The position numbers were made by a program, and so were the translations under genes. A stretch of 64,000 bases of DNA from Juglans regia (taxonomy: Eukaryota > Streptophyta > Magnoliopsida > Fagales > Juglandaceae). The stretch lies in assembly GCF_001411555.2 (NCBI RefSeq), contig NC_049911.1:32895044-32959043 (forward strand), given 5' to 3'. Shown piece after piece: positions 34,865-46,930 of the stretch; the stretch's first letter is position 1, and each line of letters starts with the position of its first letter. The notes below the pieces were generated by a model. That model had not been told where the DNA came from. It did no database searches and saw only the letters and a program-made list of their open reading frames with translations.

Positions 34865-37800
34865 ATGGATTCTTCTTTCGAGAGTAACCCCTTCTTTCTC
34901 TGTTTTGTAATCATGGTTGTCTGCAAAAGAATTTTTTTTTTAATTAATTCTGGGCTCTGATTCTTAGGGATTCGTATTTTTGGAAGATGTTACGTCTTGG
35001 TCATTGAATGTTTGGGTTCGTTTTTTCCTTGTCGAGGTGCCAAAGGTTAATCTTTTGGAGGATTTGTAACCTGCATGATAGTCAGATTGCAGGAACATTG
35101 TGCTGTTCGTGATTTTCCAGCGTTCTGGTTGTTGATTAGAGTTTCTTGCTTTCCATGTTTATCAAATTTTGTCACTTTTATCTCGGGAGATTTAGTTTCT
35201 AGATGACTTCCTAAATGAAGGTCTACAAGTTTTGTCATATATTGGAAACTGTTCTGTGGTGGTTGAACGTTTCGAGTCGTTAGCTGCATCTTATCTGGTG
35301 ATATAATGCCAGCGAGGTCACTTCTCTGCATGTTATTTTATCTCTGCATTATGTGGGGGCATGTCTTAATGTCAAAGAAGAGAGCTTATATATTATACTT
35401 GGGTTTATATAATACCTTTTTTGATAATCAGGTTGGTATACGCTAGCATGCTACCTTATCAAAAAACCCACGTGGTTACCCGGAGGAAAGTTTTGAGCCA
35501 GATGCATTTCAAAGTCAAATTAATTATTATTTTTTTCCTTTAATCTCACAACTAGTCCTGGGACTGCCAGTTTACCCGGTTACATACAACGACCAATAAA
35601 TTTCCTGGAATATCTGACGTAGTTGGGGGGAGGGGGGGGTCTTTGTTAATGGGATTGGACCATTTGATTATTGTTGTGATGTAACCTATGGATTTTCTTT
35701 AATTTACTTGATGGTTTTCAGGTTCTCTAATCACTCTCGTAGATGTCTGGTAATAGATATTAGTTGACTGCAATCGGGTGCATGTGATATGGTTAATTAT
35801 GTATTCTTCTGCAAGATCTCATCTTCTTTTTAGATTCAATTTTCCTATTATATAATTTGGGTCTCTTGCATTTTGTTTTTCAAATCATTTTACTTTTTTT
35901 TTTTTTTTCTGCCTAATCTTTGAAACTTGTTCAAATACTTATCTTTCTTGATTTGTTTGACTCTTCTCTTATAGTTTGTCCACTGGTATTTGTTTTCATT
36001 TTCCTTGATGTTAGGCGCTACACTTGATTCATCAAAATGCAGTAAGTTGAGTATGGAGGAGAAGAGGGAACTCGTGTATGAAATATCATGCTCACATGGT
36101 GCCTCTGAAATGCTGCAGTCATGGAGCCGTCAGGAGATTTTGCAAATCCTGTGTGCAGAGATGGGAAAAGAAAGAAAATATACTGGCTTGACAAAGTTGA
36201 AAATCATAGAGAACCTTCTGAAAATTGTATCTGAAAAGAAATCAGGGGGACATGAGACTGTAATTGACCTTGAACAACCTTCTTCACCTGCACTTGGCCA
36301 AAAAGCTATCAAAAGGCAGAGAAAAACTGATCACCCTTCTCGGCTATCTGCTCCAGCACACAATCTTCCTAACAATGATGGGAGCACTGCTTTAGGTAAT
36401 ACTATCTATTGCAAAAACTCAGCTTGCAGAGCTACCTTAATTCGAGTAGATGAGTTTTGCAAAAGATGTTCATGTTGCATCTGTTATCGGTATGATGACA
36501 ACAAGGATCCTAGCCTGTGGTTGATTTGCAGCTCAGACCCTCCATTTCATGGTAATTCATGTGGCATGTCATGCCATCTGGAGTGTGCTCTAAAACATGA
36601 AAGATCTGGCATTTCCAAAGATGGACGATGTTCTGGACTTGATGGGAGCTTTTATTGTGTATCTTGTGGGAAAGTGAATGATTTGCTTGGGTAAATATTC
36701 CCATTTGGCAATTCTATTTTTATATTCATGTTAGTTGAGTTTATTTAAGTTTGCGCTTCAGTTTAAGATTTTTTTTTCATTTATGTTTGTTGATGCTTTC
36801 CTTTCCAGCATAAGTCCATCTTTAACAACATTGACCATGTTATTTTCCATGGGATACATACAAAGTTAAAATTAACCGAGTTACTTGGTATATGGGTGCT
36901 GCATGTTGTTTTCATGGTCTTATCAGCCTTAGCTGGCTGAAAATGCACAGTTATATTATGTTGGCGCCAGATTTGTGTTATGATCTTTCACTATTGAAGA
37001 AGAGCAATCTTTTAGCAACCTTTTTGGACTAATACTTTGGTTGGTTACTGATTATAAGGTTGCATATTCTTTGCCTTTACTGTCCTCAAATTATTCTATG
37101 TAATGGACGATAGGTTTAAGCATCATTTGGTTGAGCAGGACAATATTTGGTTTGTTATGCAGATATATTGATATACTATCACCTCCTTCTTTGTTTTTAT
37201 TAGAAAGCACAATACACATCATCGCATGTTATTATCAAAGATCTGATGATAATTTTTTAAAAAAAAGAAAACTCTCACCCTCTCTTGAGAAGTATAAATG
37301 AGATTTTTGAGTGGAAGCATACTCTTTCCCCTCTGCTACATTATCCTAATCTATAATATCTATATTTGGAGTTGCTAAGCCTGCACCCAAACATTGCTCT
37401 TCCCCTTAAACCTACGGAACATGATATGTGCCATTGAATGTTTTCTGAACTGGGTCTATGAGAAATAACTTTCTATTCTCATATCAACACATTGAATGTT
37501 AGTAAACATATCTTGTTTAAATTTTATATGGAATGCTCACTTGTGTCTGGGCTGAATTTTTAACAGTACCTACATTATTGAAATTACACTACTCTTAACT
37601 TTTATTCATAGATGAAACAGACTTGTGGTGTTGTCTGATTGGGTTTGATTTCATAAAATGTATGTAGATGCTGGAGAAAACAACTGATGACAGCAAAGGA
37701 TACAAGACGTGTTGACATACTGTGCTATCGTGTGTCCTTAAGCCAAAAGCTATTAAAGGGGACTGAAAAGTATCAAAAGGTTTCTGAGATCGTGGATGAA

Positions 37801-39455
37801 GCTGTTAGGAAGCTTGAAGCTGATGTGGGTCCTTTAACTGGTTTACCTGTAAGGATGGGAAGGGGTATAGTCAATAGGCTTTCTTCAGGACCGGAAGTTC
37901 AGAAACTCTGTGGCTTGGCTGTGGAGTCACTAGACTCCTTGCGTTCTAATACATTTTTGCATCCATCGCCTGATCCTGTGATCCAAGGTAATATTTTTTT
38001 TATTTTTGTATGTGCTGTTTCATCAAAACCACCTATTGGTTTTTGTGGTCCGGCAATATGGTGATCATGTGTAACATACAGATAATTACCTATTCCCTGT
38101 AAAATTCAAGTTTATCTATTTTCTTTAACAATTTAAAATTTGAGTTAGGGTGGTTTGCCTTCCTTGTTGCTTGAACTATTTTCTTTTATGATGTGGTTTG
38201 GTGTCTTGAGTTATTGAGAATTGAGGAAAATAGTGACGATTCTTCTGTCTTGTTCCCTTCAACATGTACAGAATCAAATTCAATTGCTCCCAATATTGTC
38301 AGATTTGGAGATATCCATGCAACATCCCTCACTGTGATTTTGGGTTCAGATGATTCTTCACCAGAAGATCTTGTTGGTTATACCTTATGGCATCGAAAGG
38401 CTCATGATGTGGATTATCCGGCAGAACCTACTTGTAAACTTGTTGCTCCCAATACAAAGTTTGTTGTCACAGGACTAACTCCAGCAACAGAGTATAGTAT
38501 TAAAGTCGTATCACTTAATGGTACAAGAAATTTGGGTATGTATGAAGTTTGTCTCTCAACAGGTAGTTCTGATGATGAAGTTCTAAACAACTTTGTAAGA
38601 AGTGAAAGCCCAGCTACGAACTGTAGTAGCCTTTCTAACCCTTCCTCGGTGGAAGATGAAACTAATAACATTACTCCATATAGTGACCAGGCTGATAAAC
38701 GAGCAGATACTTATCTCACTTATAGCAAGGATGCCAATAAATTTATTTCTGTTAAAGGATGTGATGATGCTTTGTGCAGTGATATGGGTGAAAGAAACCC
38801 ATCAGATATGGTTTCAGTGTTGGATGAGGAACATGCTTTGCAGACAGTTGGCTCTGGACCCAATTCTGATGTCTTAGAGCTTGAGAACAAGAACTCCCAA
38901 GATAACCAAATTACCGAGGACATGAGCACTGATGATGGGTCGAATTCCCCTGTTCAGACGGGGATGGAATGTGTGCCATTTGTCAGCAAGTCAGAAGCTG
39001 GCTTGCCCACTACACCATGCAAGTTGGAAGTCCTCAAGGATGCGGTAGGTAGGAATGGAAGATCCAAATTCTGCAGCAGGGATCTGGAAAATGGGATTGG
39101 CAAAGGAGAGGAACCCCAAGATGGAAGCACATCAAAAAAGAGAAGTATGGAAAGGCGGGAGGGGGAATGTGCAGCAAATGGTATCTCAGACAGGGATTTT
39201 GAGTATTATGTGAAAGTAATCAGATGGTTAGAGTGTGAGGGACACGTAGAGAAGAATTTCAGGCAGAAATTCCTGACTTGGTATGGCCTGAGGGCCACCC
39301 CACAAGAGGTAAGGATTGTTAAGGTTTTTGTCGATACTTTTCTTGAAGATCCAGCATGTCTTGCAGAGCAGCTTGTGGACACCTTTTCAGAAAGTATTTC
39401 AAGCAAGAGATCATCTGTGGTGCCAGCAGGATTTTGCATGAAGCTTTGGCATTGA
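34865..39455 (+). CDS. VIL2: VIN3-like protein, VIL2/VEL1 type, Polycomb accessory factor
   Basis: VIN3-like proteins associate with PRC2 and promote H3K27 methylation, for example at FLC-clade genes; nuclear. Coding exons: 34865-34883, 36015-36690, 37668-37987, 38272-39455; 2199 nt, 732 residues, close to Arabidopsis VIL2. Order: conserved N-terminal helical block ([38 protein letters not shown]); basic NLS-like KAIKRQRK; Cys-rich PHD finger about 140-229 ([35 protein letters not shown]); following segment [16 protein letters not shown]; fibronectin III domain from about 343 ([33 protein letters not shown]); C-terminal VEL domain about 648-713 ([20 protein letters not shown]); end GFCMKLWH. 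Exon phases fit. An in-frame ATG at 34835 could add ten residues; I chose 34865 for its closer fit to relatives. A gypsy element sits 340 bp past the stop. Confidence 0.93.
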
Positions 39456-39792
39456 CCGTCTTGTGAGGGGTTTTGCTATTAGACGGAGGAGCTTTTGAAT
39501 GCAAGCCCCATCGGGGTTTGTGTAAATTAATTCTTTACCGCCCCCTTCCTAGCATTCATCATTTAGACTACCATCAGTTATATTTACGTATCACCATTAT
39601 GCCATTCTTATGACGATGTAAGAAGCTTAGCGCTCGTTCCATTTTATATGCAGTCTGTCTCAAACATGGATATTATTCCATTTTTGTCATTTTATTTACG
39701 TAATTGCTTATGAATGTGGTGGTCTTTGTACATGTTCTTTGAGTCGGCAACAATATCCATGTTCTTTGTACATACAGGTTGATTGAAGTTTC

Positions 39793-40162
39793 TGACGCAG
39801 GAAACTCTGAAAGGTTGAGAGGAGTGTGTGGTTGGTATGGTGAAGGGTTGTGCAGAAGAAGTGAGGAAAGTTGAGGTAACGGTGTCGTGTGGTAATAAGA
39901 AGACGTTAGTAATTCAATATGTTGTCGCTTTATGTAGTAGAAACTGAATAGATAAGTGTTAATGCAGTCATTTCATTAATTGTTCAATGTAATTGTAATA
40001 CGATGTCTTATTGAAAGTAAGTACAGAAGGTACAAATACTCGAGTTGGAGAGAACATTCATCAACTTTGATTCATTCAATAGATTTCTCTCTCTCTCTCT
40101 CTACTCCTTGATTCCTTTTGGAGATTGACTATCTCGAATCAGTCGTAATTGGGCCCATTACA
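39793..40162 (+). repeat. 5' LTR of the gypsy element
   Basis: Matches the 3' LTR from gttgagaggagtgtgtggtt to the end. The TG start at 39793 is tentative; 39808 is an alternative. The end reads ...cccattaca, a proper CA terminus. It holds a CT run at 40087-40102 and a TATA-poor promoter region. Relative to the 3' LTR it lacks about 40 nt after ggttgaggtaa. Confidence 0.8.
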
Positions 40163-40164
40163 AT

Positions 40165-40176
40165 TGGTATCAGAGC
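40165..40176 (+). other. Primer-binding site, initiator tRNA-Met type
   Basis: tggtatcagagc two nt after the 5' LTR is the standard complement to the 3' end of plant initiator tRNA-Met, used to prime minus-strand synthesis in most plant gypsy and copia elements. Confidence 0.9.
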
Positions 40177-40479
40177 CATGGTGGAAGGGACGCATTCTTA
40201 TGCTCAAATTGTGGACTCTGTGAATCATCTTCGTCAATAGCAAGAACGTCAGTAGAAGCAAATTGAGGATGCAATCGGATTGTTGTTACAACAACAAGAG
40301 ACAGCAAGATTGGATAGAGAAACGCAGGATAAGAGATTTCATGATGTGTTACAACAAATCTCGAGAATTTCTTGTAATGCTTCGGAGGGGAATGGTACGA
40401 CCAACATAAATTCTCAAGAGCTTAATGAAGGTTCGGGGAAGGTTCAACATCGTGAGAATTGTGATAGAGGCTTCATCAA

Positions 40480-41190
40480 GGGAATTAAGTTGGAATTTCC
40501 TCAATTTTCTGGACATGATCCATCTGCATGGATAGATAGGGCCAACCAGTACTTTTTGTATCATCAAGTACCTCTTGGTCAACATATATTCATAGCTTCT
40601 TTCCATATTGATCAAGAGGCTTTGATCTGGTTTCAAGATGCAAGTGAGGCGAGGGCAATTCATTCTTCAAAGGAGTTTATTTAGGCAGTACAGATCAGGT
40701 TTGGATCATCTCCATTAGATGATCCTATGATTACTCTAACACGCTTGAAATAGGTTAGTATAGTTATTTCATACAAGGCTGAATTTGAGATTCTTTCTAA
40801 CAGAATTAGGGGAATATCTGAGAAAAACAAACTTAGTTGTTTTATGAGTGGCTTGCGTGATGAAATTTGATTGCATGTTAGGATGTTAAATCCTATGATT
40901 CTTAAAGATGCTTTTGGCTTTGCCAAAATACAAGAGCAGTATGTGTTGAGTACTAGAAAGCCTTGGAAGAGTAGCACTACAGATTTTAATTAGTTTGGGT
41001 CAGGGTCTAGTATGTTGAAGTCTAGACAGATGGTTCAACTTTGGGAGCACCAAGGACTCAGCCTTTGGCAAAGTTACCATATCAGAAGGTGTTTGAATCT
41101 CATATGCAAGATAGGCGCAAGAAAAACCTTTGTTACTGTTGTGATGAAAAATAGCATCAAGGCCATAGGAGCCTCAAGCCTAAATTGTTT
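40480..41190 (+). pseudogene. gypsy gag remnant with zinc knuckle
   Basis: The gag core starts at about 40480 (KLEFPQFSGHDPSAWIDRA, LIWFQDA) and continues after a TAG at 40682 through LSCFMSGLRDE. A zinc knuckle is readable near 41130-41175 as CYCCDEK-stop-HQGHRS, so its last Cys is Ser and a Trp-position codon is TAG. Further stops include a TAG near 40752 and a TGA near 40867. Confidence 0.8.
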
Positions 41191-41199
41191 TTGTTGGTA

Positions 41200-41646
41200 G
41201 GTATGGAGTTGTTTGGGGTTAGTGATGATGCAGTTGAATTAGAGCTTGTTGGAGTGTCTGATGGTGGAAATGAGCAGTTGGAACACTCTGGAGAGATAGC
41301 TTCGATTTCTCTGCAATCTATCATTGGGGTTCCAAGCCCTAGAACTATGAGGATTATGGGTCAATTGGGAAAAAAGAAAATGGTGGTTCTAATAGACATT
41401 GGAAGTACTCACAATTTTGTTGATACTTTTGTGGCTGCAAGGTGTAATTTGCCTATACAACAGAATCAATCTATTCAAGTGAGAGTAGCCAATGGACAAT
41501 TGATTCAAAGCAAAGGTAGGTATACTTCTATTGGGGTGCAGATCCAAGGTACAACCTTTGCCATCGATTTTTTTACATTGCCCTTAAGGGGCCGTGATGT
41601 AGTTCTTTGTGTGCAATGGCTCTTTTCACTAGGGTCTATACTATGA
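41200..41646 (+). pseudogene. gypsy aspartic protease remnant
   Basis: An open 153-aa stretch includes VVLIDIGSTHNFVDTF. The family active site is D-S/T-G within a ID-S-GSTHNF context; here the middle residue is Ile. RGRDVVLCVQWLFSLG matches the downstream conserved strand (G-DVVLG-QWL-LG). A TGA ends the frame at 41644-41646. Confidence 0.8.
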
Positions 41647-41879
41647 GATTTCATTAAACTGAAGATGCAATTTACATATAAGGGGAATGCCACTTCTCTT
41701 ACAGGTATTACAGCTTCTCAAAATGAAATAGTTGATGGTAGGGAGTTTTCAAGTATCACGAAGTATAGCAAGAAAGGGTTGTTCCCATTGAATCCAATGG
41801 TGTTGAAGAGTTATTGAAGCAGTTTCATAAAGTATTTGAAGAACCTAAGGATTTACCACCCCATAGGTCACATGATCAC

Positions 41880-43010
41880 CAAATTAACTTGAAGCAAGAG
41901 ACACCAGTAAGTGTCAGGCCTTATAAATACCCCTACTATTAGAAAATTGAAATTGAAAAGATTATTAAAGAGCTGCTGGATTTAGGAGTCATTCGACCAA
42001 GTTAGTCACCCTTTTCATCTCATGTGTTATTAGATTATTAGTCAGAAAATCTGATGGCACATGGAGAATGTGCATGGACTAAAGAGCTTTGAATGAAGCT
42101 ACTATCAAGGATAAGTATCCAATCCCTGTGATAGTTGAGTTGTTGGATGAGCACTCGGGATCTTCAGTATTTTCTAAGTTGGATCTCAGGGCAGACTACC
42201 ATCAAATTCACATGAGGAGTGAGGATGTACATAAAACTGTTTTCAAGACTCATGAAAGGCCTTATGAGTTCATCGTCATGCCTTTTGGACTCACGAATGC
42301 CCCTTCAACATTCCAAGGGCTTATGAATGAAGTGTTTAGGCTCTTTCTTCAAAAGTTTGTCATGTATTTTTTGTTGACATCCTTGTATATAGCAATTGGC
42401 ATCCCATTTGTTGCATCTATCTACAGTTTTACAAAACTAACAGCAGCATCAGTTGCATGCAAAGAAATCCTGTAGGAAATTTATAAAAGGGTATGGTCAA
42501 ATTGCTACTCCTTTGACTGAACTACTGAAAAAATGCATTTTTATGGTCTGATAGTGCTACTAAAGCCTTTAATGCTCTCAAGGCGCAGTGTCAAGTCCTC
42601 ATGTGCTTGTATTGCCAGATTTTTCAAAGGGGTTTGTCATTGAATGTGATGTGTGTGGAACTGGGGTGGGTGCTGTTTTAATGCAGGATCAGAAGCCTTT
42701 GGCCTTCCTCGGCCAGGCTCTTAAGGGCAAGAATTTGTCACTTTCCACCTATGAATAGGAATTGCTAGATTTAGTTCTAGCTGTTAAAAAGTGGCGACAG
42801 TATCTTTTGGGAAGTGCATTTATAGTAAGAACTAACCATCATAGTCTGAAATACTTATTGGAGCAGAAAATATGTACAATTTCATAGCAGAAGTGGCATC
42901 CTAAATTGTTGGCTATGAGTTTACCATTGAGTACAAGAAATGGATGGATAAAAAAGTAGTAGATGCCTTGTCAAGAAGATATCAAGTGGTAGAAACTGGA
43001 GAGTTGGTTG
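41880..43010 (+). pseudogene. gypsy reverse transcriptase and RNase H remnant
   Basis: Reverse transcriptase: [31 protein letters not shown] (motif Asp kept), [14 protein letters not shown]. Just after, a 1-nt shift near 42370 moves the frame; in the shifted frame the catalytic pair reads V-D within VDILVYS rather than D-D, so one Asp is lost. RNase H follows at about 42600-42980 (GFVIECD, LAFLGQALKGKN, LAVKKWRQYLLG, VVDALSRR) with stops near 42757 and 42886. Confidence 0.85.
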
Positions 43011-43084
43011 CCTTGTCATTTCCAACTCCAACATGGTTGGTTGAATTAAAGGCTGCTTATGAGGAAGATTAGATTGTTCAGCTG

Positions 43085-43840
43085 TTGATCACTTCCTCAC
43101 AACTTAATGCAACTGCTTATCCTTCCTTTAGTTTGAAGCATGGGGTGTTGTTTAAAAAAAGAAGGATATATGTGCTTAACTCTTCTCAGTTGAAGTCTAA
43201 AATTTCTAAAATTTTAAACTTCATTCATGCCAGTCCTTCTGCTATCCACTCAAGGTTTCACAAATCCTTGCATAAGGCCAACGCTGATTTTTATTGGCCT
43301 GGTTTGAAGTCCGAGATTAAGCAATTTATTCATGAATGTTAGGTGTGTCAGAGAAACAAAGTGGAAAAATGTGTTTCCAACAAGCTTGCTACATCCTTTG
43401 CCACTACCAAATCATGTGCAGACTGATATTTCAATGGATTTTGTAGAGGGATTGCCAATTTCTAAGGGATACTCAGTGATCATGGTGGTGGTGGATCACT
43501 TGTCAAAGTATGCTCATTTTATGCCCTTGAAACACATTTTTTCAGCTGCTAAGGTAGTCTTGCTCTTTCTGAATAATTTTTTTAAGCTTCATGGCATGTC
43601 TAAAACCATTGTGTCAGATAGAGGATCAACTTTTACAAGTTTATTTTGGAAGGAACTATTTCATTTGCAAGGGATTAATTTGTCTGCCCATCACCCGCAA
43701 AGTGATGGCTAAACTGAAGCTGTGAATAAGTGTCTGGAGCATTTTCTCAGATCATTCACTGGTGATAAACCTAAGTTGTGGGTCGATTGACTCTTATTGG
43801 CTGAGTGATGGTATAACACTACTTTTCACACTTCCACAAA
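43085..43840 (+). pseudogene. gypsy integrase remnant
   Basis: The zinc-binding H2C2 region (FHKSLHKANADFYWPGLK, FIHEC-stop-VCQ) is followed by the catalytic core with QTDISMDFVEGLP, VVVDHLSKYAHFMPLKH, TIVSDRGSTFTSLFWKELF and AHHPQSDG. Stops at 43340-43342, 43710-43712, near 43788 and near 43806 break it. Several fall on codons where the family has Gln or Trp, as expected from C-to-T decay. Confidence 0.85.
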
Positions 43841-44009
43841 GCTTACTCCTTTTGAGGTTGTGTATGGAATTCCTTACACTCGACTTCAATCATATATTCT
43901 TGGCCTTACAAGTAATCCAGTAGTGGATGAAGTATTGAGAACTAGAGAATGGATAATGGTGATATTGAAGGGTTTCCTGCCAGTGGCTTAAGAGAGGATA
44001 AAGTTTTAC

Positions 44010-44482
44010 TATGATAAGCATAGAATCAAAAGGGAGTTTTCAATGAGGGATTGGGTTTATCTTAGACTACAGCCTTATAGGCAACAATTTCTTGCAGTGA
44101 GGCGAAACTTGAAACTGTCTTCTAGATATTTTGGTCCATTTCAAATTATGCACAAGGTGAGAAAGGTAGCCTACAGACTGAACTTACCCTCAGATTTTCT
44201 TCTACATCCTATTTTCCATGTCTCTTCTTTGTCACATCACTTTCCACTTTACCCTTAGTTAATATGCATGGGGAATTGATTCTTGAACCTGAGTAGATCT
44301 TGCAGCGCAGGAGTAAGATTGTTAATAATAGGATTGTGGTTGAAGTGTTGGTGCAATGGAAGGGTGTTGCTGTAGATGATAGCACATGGGAGCCCTATTG
44401 GCAACTACATCAGAAATTCCCTCACCTTGTGGCAAGGTGCTTTAAAAGGGAGAAGGTATGTCATGGTTCTGAGAAAGGTTGA
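44010..44482 (+). pseudogene. gypsy integrase C-terminus and chromodomain remnant
   Basis: [33 protein letters not shown] and [10 protein letters not shown] form the integrase C-terminal module. After stops comes a chromodomain-like piece at about 44310-44440 (VVEVLVQWKGVAVDDSTWEP). In chromoviruses this domain directs insertion toward heterochromatin. It marks the element as a chromovirus. Confidence 0.8.
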
Positions 44483-44874
44483 GAGGAGTGTGTGGTTGGT
44501 ATGGTGAAGGGTTGTGCAGAAGAAGTGAGGAAGGTTAAGGTAAGAAGTGACAGTTTGTTAGTTACAAGCCAGAGTAGAAACGATGTCGTGTGGTAATAAG
44601 AAGATGTTAGCAATTCAATATGTTGTCACTTTGTGTAGTAGAAACTAAATAGATAAGTGTTAACGAAATCGTTTCATTAATTGATCCAATGTAATTGTAA
44701 TACGATGTTCTATTGAAAGTAAATACAAAAGGTACAAATATTCGACTTGGAGGGAACATTCCTCAACTTTGATTCATTCAACAGATTTCTTTTTCTCTAC
44801 TTTTCTCTCTCTTTACTCCTTGATTCCTTCTAGAGATTGACTATCTCGAATTAATCGTAATTGGGTCCAATATA
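44459..44874 (+). repeat. 3' LTR of the gypsy element
   Basis: Follows a polypurine-like tract (aaaagggagaagg at 44444-44456) and begins tgtcatggttctgag. It matches the 5' LTR through attgactatctcgaat to the end, which reads tata where the 5' LTR has taca. A segment holding gacagtttgttagttacaag is absent from the 5' copy. The sequence after it (gaggg) does not repeat the bases before the 5' LTR. Confidence 0.8.
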
Positions 44875-45479
44875 GAGGGTTGGTGGTAATCTTGAGCCCT
44901 TGACAGAGTAAAATCATCTTAGAATGAGATTGTGATACGTGTGGAGAAATTTGGCAAATCAGTTGATTATCTTCAACTCAACTGTTCGATGCAAAGATAT
45001 GGCAGAGATTTGGGTTTAATAGGTTATGCTAAACAGTGTTATGGACTTTCTTCTTGGAATGGAAAGTCTCGCTAGTTTAATAAGTGGTAAAACATGTAAT
45101 TGTACTCAACAAATTGCATTATATTAAAATAAAATATATTTTCTCAGTAAAATATGAAATTATATTCAACACCCCGATCGATCAAGATTTCCTAAAATTT
45201 GGATCTATTGACTTTCGAGTCGTGCTACACTCACTGTCTCCAATCAGACCAATAGTGATGCTTTTCTTAATTCTATTCATTCACACGATTGAGAGGTCAA
45301 TTGCCTCCAATCAGACCAATAGTGATGGCCTCAACTGTGACATAATTCTCCAAGCCCAAATTATAGGTAATTCTTTCTCCGTAGTTGCGTACAAGTGGAT
45401 CAACAATAATGAGGTTAACTTGGATTGCATAAAACTTTTTTTTTTCTAATCAAACTTGCATATTTATAAATAAGAAGTT
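44875..45479. other. Spacer between gypsy element and LINE fragment
   Basis: No recognisable gene. The phrase aatcagaccaatagtgatg occurs twice (45241 and 45308), a short local duplication. The 121-aa ORF at 45084-45449 has no motifs and low complexity. Confidence 0.5.
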
Positions 45480-46440
45480 TAAGTTACAAAACTAGGAGGG
45501 TCCTTGCCACTATCAATAAGTACAATACTAGAAGGTAAAATAGCTACTGGTATGCGACCAATCACTCTGTTTGTTACGGCTCATTGTGCCATAGAATGCG
45601 CAAATCAATTTTGAAATCGATCTATTTTTTTAAAACACCATCCTTTATGAGAGGACATGATAAGAGCAATATCTTCAGAGATGGTAGAAATTTGCCAGAT
45701 TGTTGATGACCTTTGAATTGCTGAGACTACGAGAAGAGAATCTCCTTCAATTGTGGCATCTGGAAAATTTAAATATTTAGCCATATTGACTGCAAGTCTT
45801 GCCACAATTACTTCCGCTACTACTAGAGTTGTTGTTCCAATATCTTCTGTCCATATTTCAATTGCACTTCATTCATTATCACAACTTACTGCAGAGGTCA
45901 AAGAGAACGATGTCTTGACTGCAGCATCAAACAAAATGCTTATAGTGTTGAGATGAGGGTTTTCCCATAATTGTGGTTGCTTTTCTTTCAGTTTCATTTG
46001 CCAAGGAGATAGATATTCTTGATAAAGAAAATCCAATTGATCTATAGCTTTCCTAATAGATAAAGTTGTTTGATTATGGACTATATTATTTCTTAATCTC
46101 TAAGTGAAATCCAATATTAGAACTGCAAATAGCTGGAAAGGGTGTACTTCATGTGAGCTTAATCTCAGCTTTAGCCCTGGATCAAGAATGAAAGATATCC
46201 AATCTTGTTTTGTAACAATTGCCATGGAAGACAGATTTAATGGCCACTTGCTTTGGCTCCATAGGATTTTTTATAGAAGACATTTGAGAAAAATATGTAG
46301 TATTTCTTCTTTCTCGTTACATAGCAATTAAAAAAAGGCATAAATGATATAAAATTCTTTAGCCTTCTTCTAATTAGAAGTAAATTCCAAAGAATTTTTT
46401 TCAAAAAAAGTTTATGGCATGAATTTTTAGTTTCCAAATT
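45480..46440 (-). pseudogene. LINE 3'-end fragment: zf-RVT and RNase H (RVT_3) remnant
   Basis: On the minus strand the broken frames run zf-RVT (near 46240-46350), then HEVHPFQLFAVLILDF (near 46150), then FDAAVKTSFSLTSA (about 45880-45935), then LAVNMAKYLNFPDATIEGD and DSLLVVSAIQ (45605-45805). These are the successive landmarks of a plant LINE or reverse-transcriptase-derived RNase H region (F-D-A start, EGDS catalytic region). Multiple stops and shifts make it a dead fragment. It is separate from the LINE at 9.4-14.5 kb and in the opposite orientation. Confidence 0.7.
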
Positions 46441-46930
46441 TCTCATCCAACCATAAAGCATGCTGTTAAGACACGAACGTACTCATCCACCCATAATAAA
46501 TAGTTGCGATCAGGAGTCATGTCTTTATTTAATTGAAACGGTTATGCTCATTTGTCTGCAACTTTGTATCAGAAACTCTTCAATGGCGCGATGAATTGCG
46601 GGGGGTCCCAATCCCTTGCTTCGCGTGCCATATCATGTACTGCAGAAAGTGATGACTATATTAAAGAAGTTGGAGTTGGTGATACACTCCAAGCTAAACA
46701 ACCCAATAAAACTCTAACACCACATCGTACCCACCGTCTTTGTATTACCGCTTTCCCCCTACAAATCATACATCACCTCGAAAACAGCCAACCCGATTCT
46801 TTGTCCTATACTCCAACCACTTGAAGTTTGCACCACCTTCAGGAACATACTTTTAGTCATTTGCAATTCCATCCTCTGTGGCTGTTCCGTTTCCTCTTGT
46901 TGATCTTCCTTTCAGCACCCCTGTTTGAAG

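Larger units (their letters stand above)
39793..44874 (+). mobile_element. Decayed Ty3/gypsy LTR retrotransposon with chromodomain
   Basis: Two related LTRs (about 39793-40162 and 44459-44874) flank remnants of gag, zinc knuckle, aspartic protease, reverse transcriptase, RNase H, integrase and chromodomain in that order. This is the layout of plant chromoviruses. A primer-binding site for initiator tRNA-Met follows the 5' LTR. All frames carry stops. The LTRs differ at many positions and by a roughly 40-nt segment present only in the 3' LTR, so the insertion is old. No target-site duplication was found at the boundaries I chose. Same orientation as the VIL2-like gene just upstream. Confidence 0.9.

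Noticed and set aside
39788..44879. Target-site duplication of the gypsy element
   Set aside because: Bases before 39793 or 39808 (gtttc, aactc) do not match those after 44874 (gaggg).
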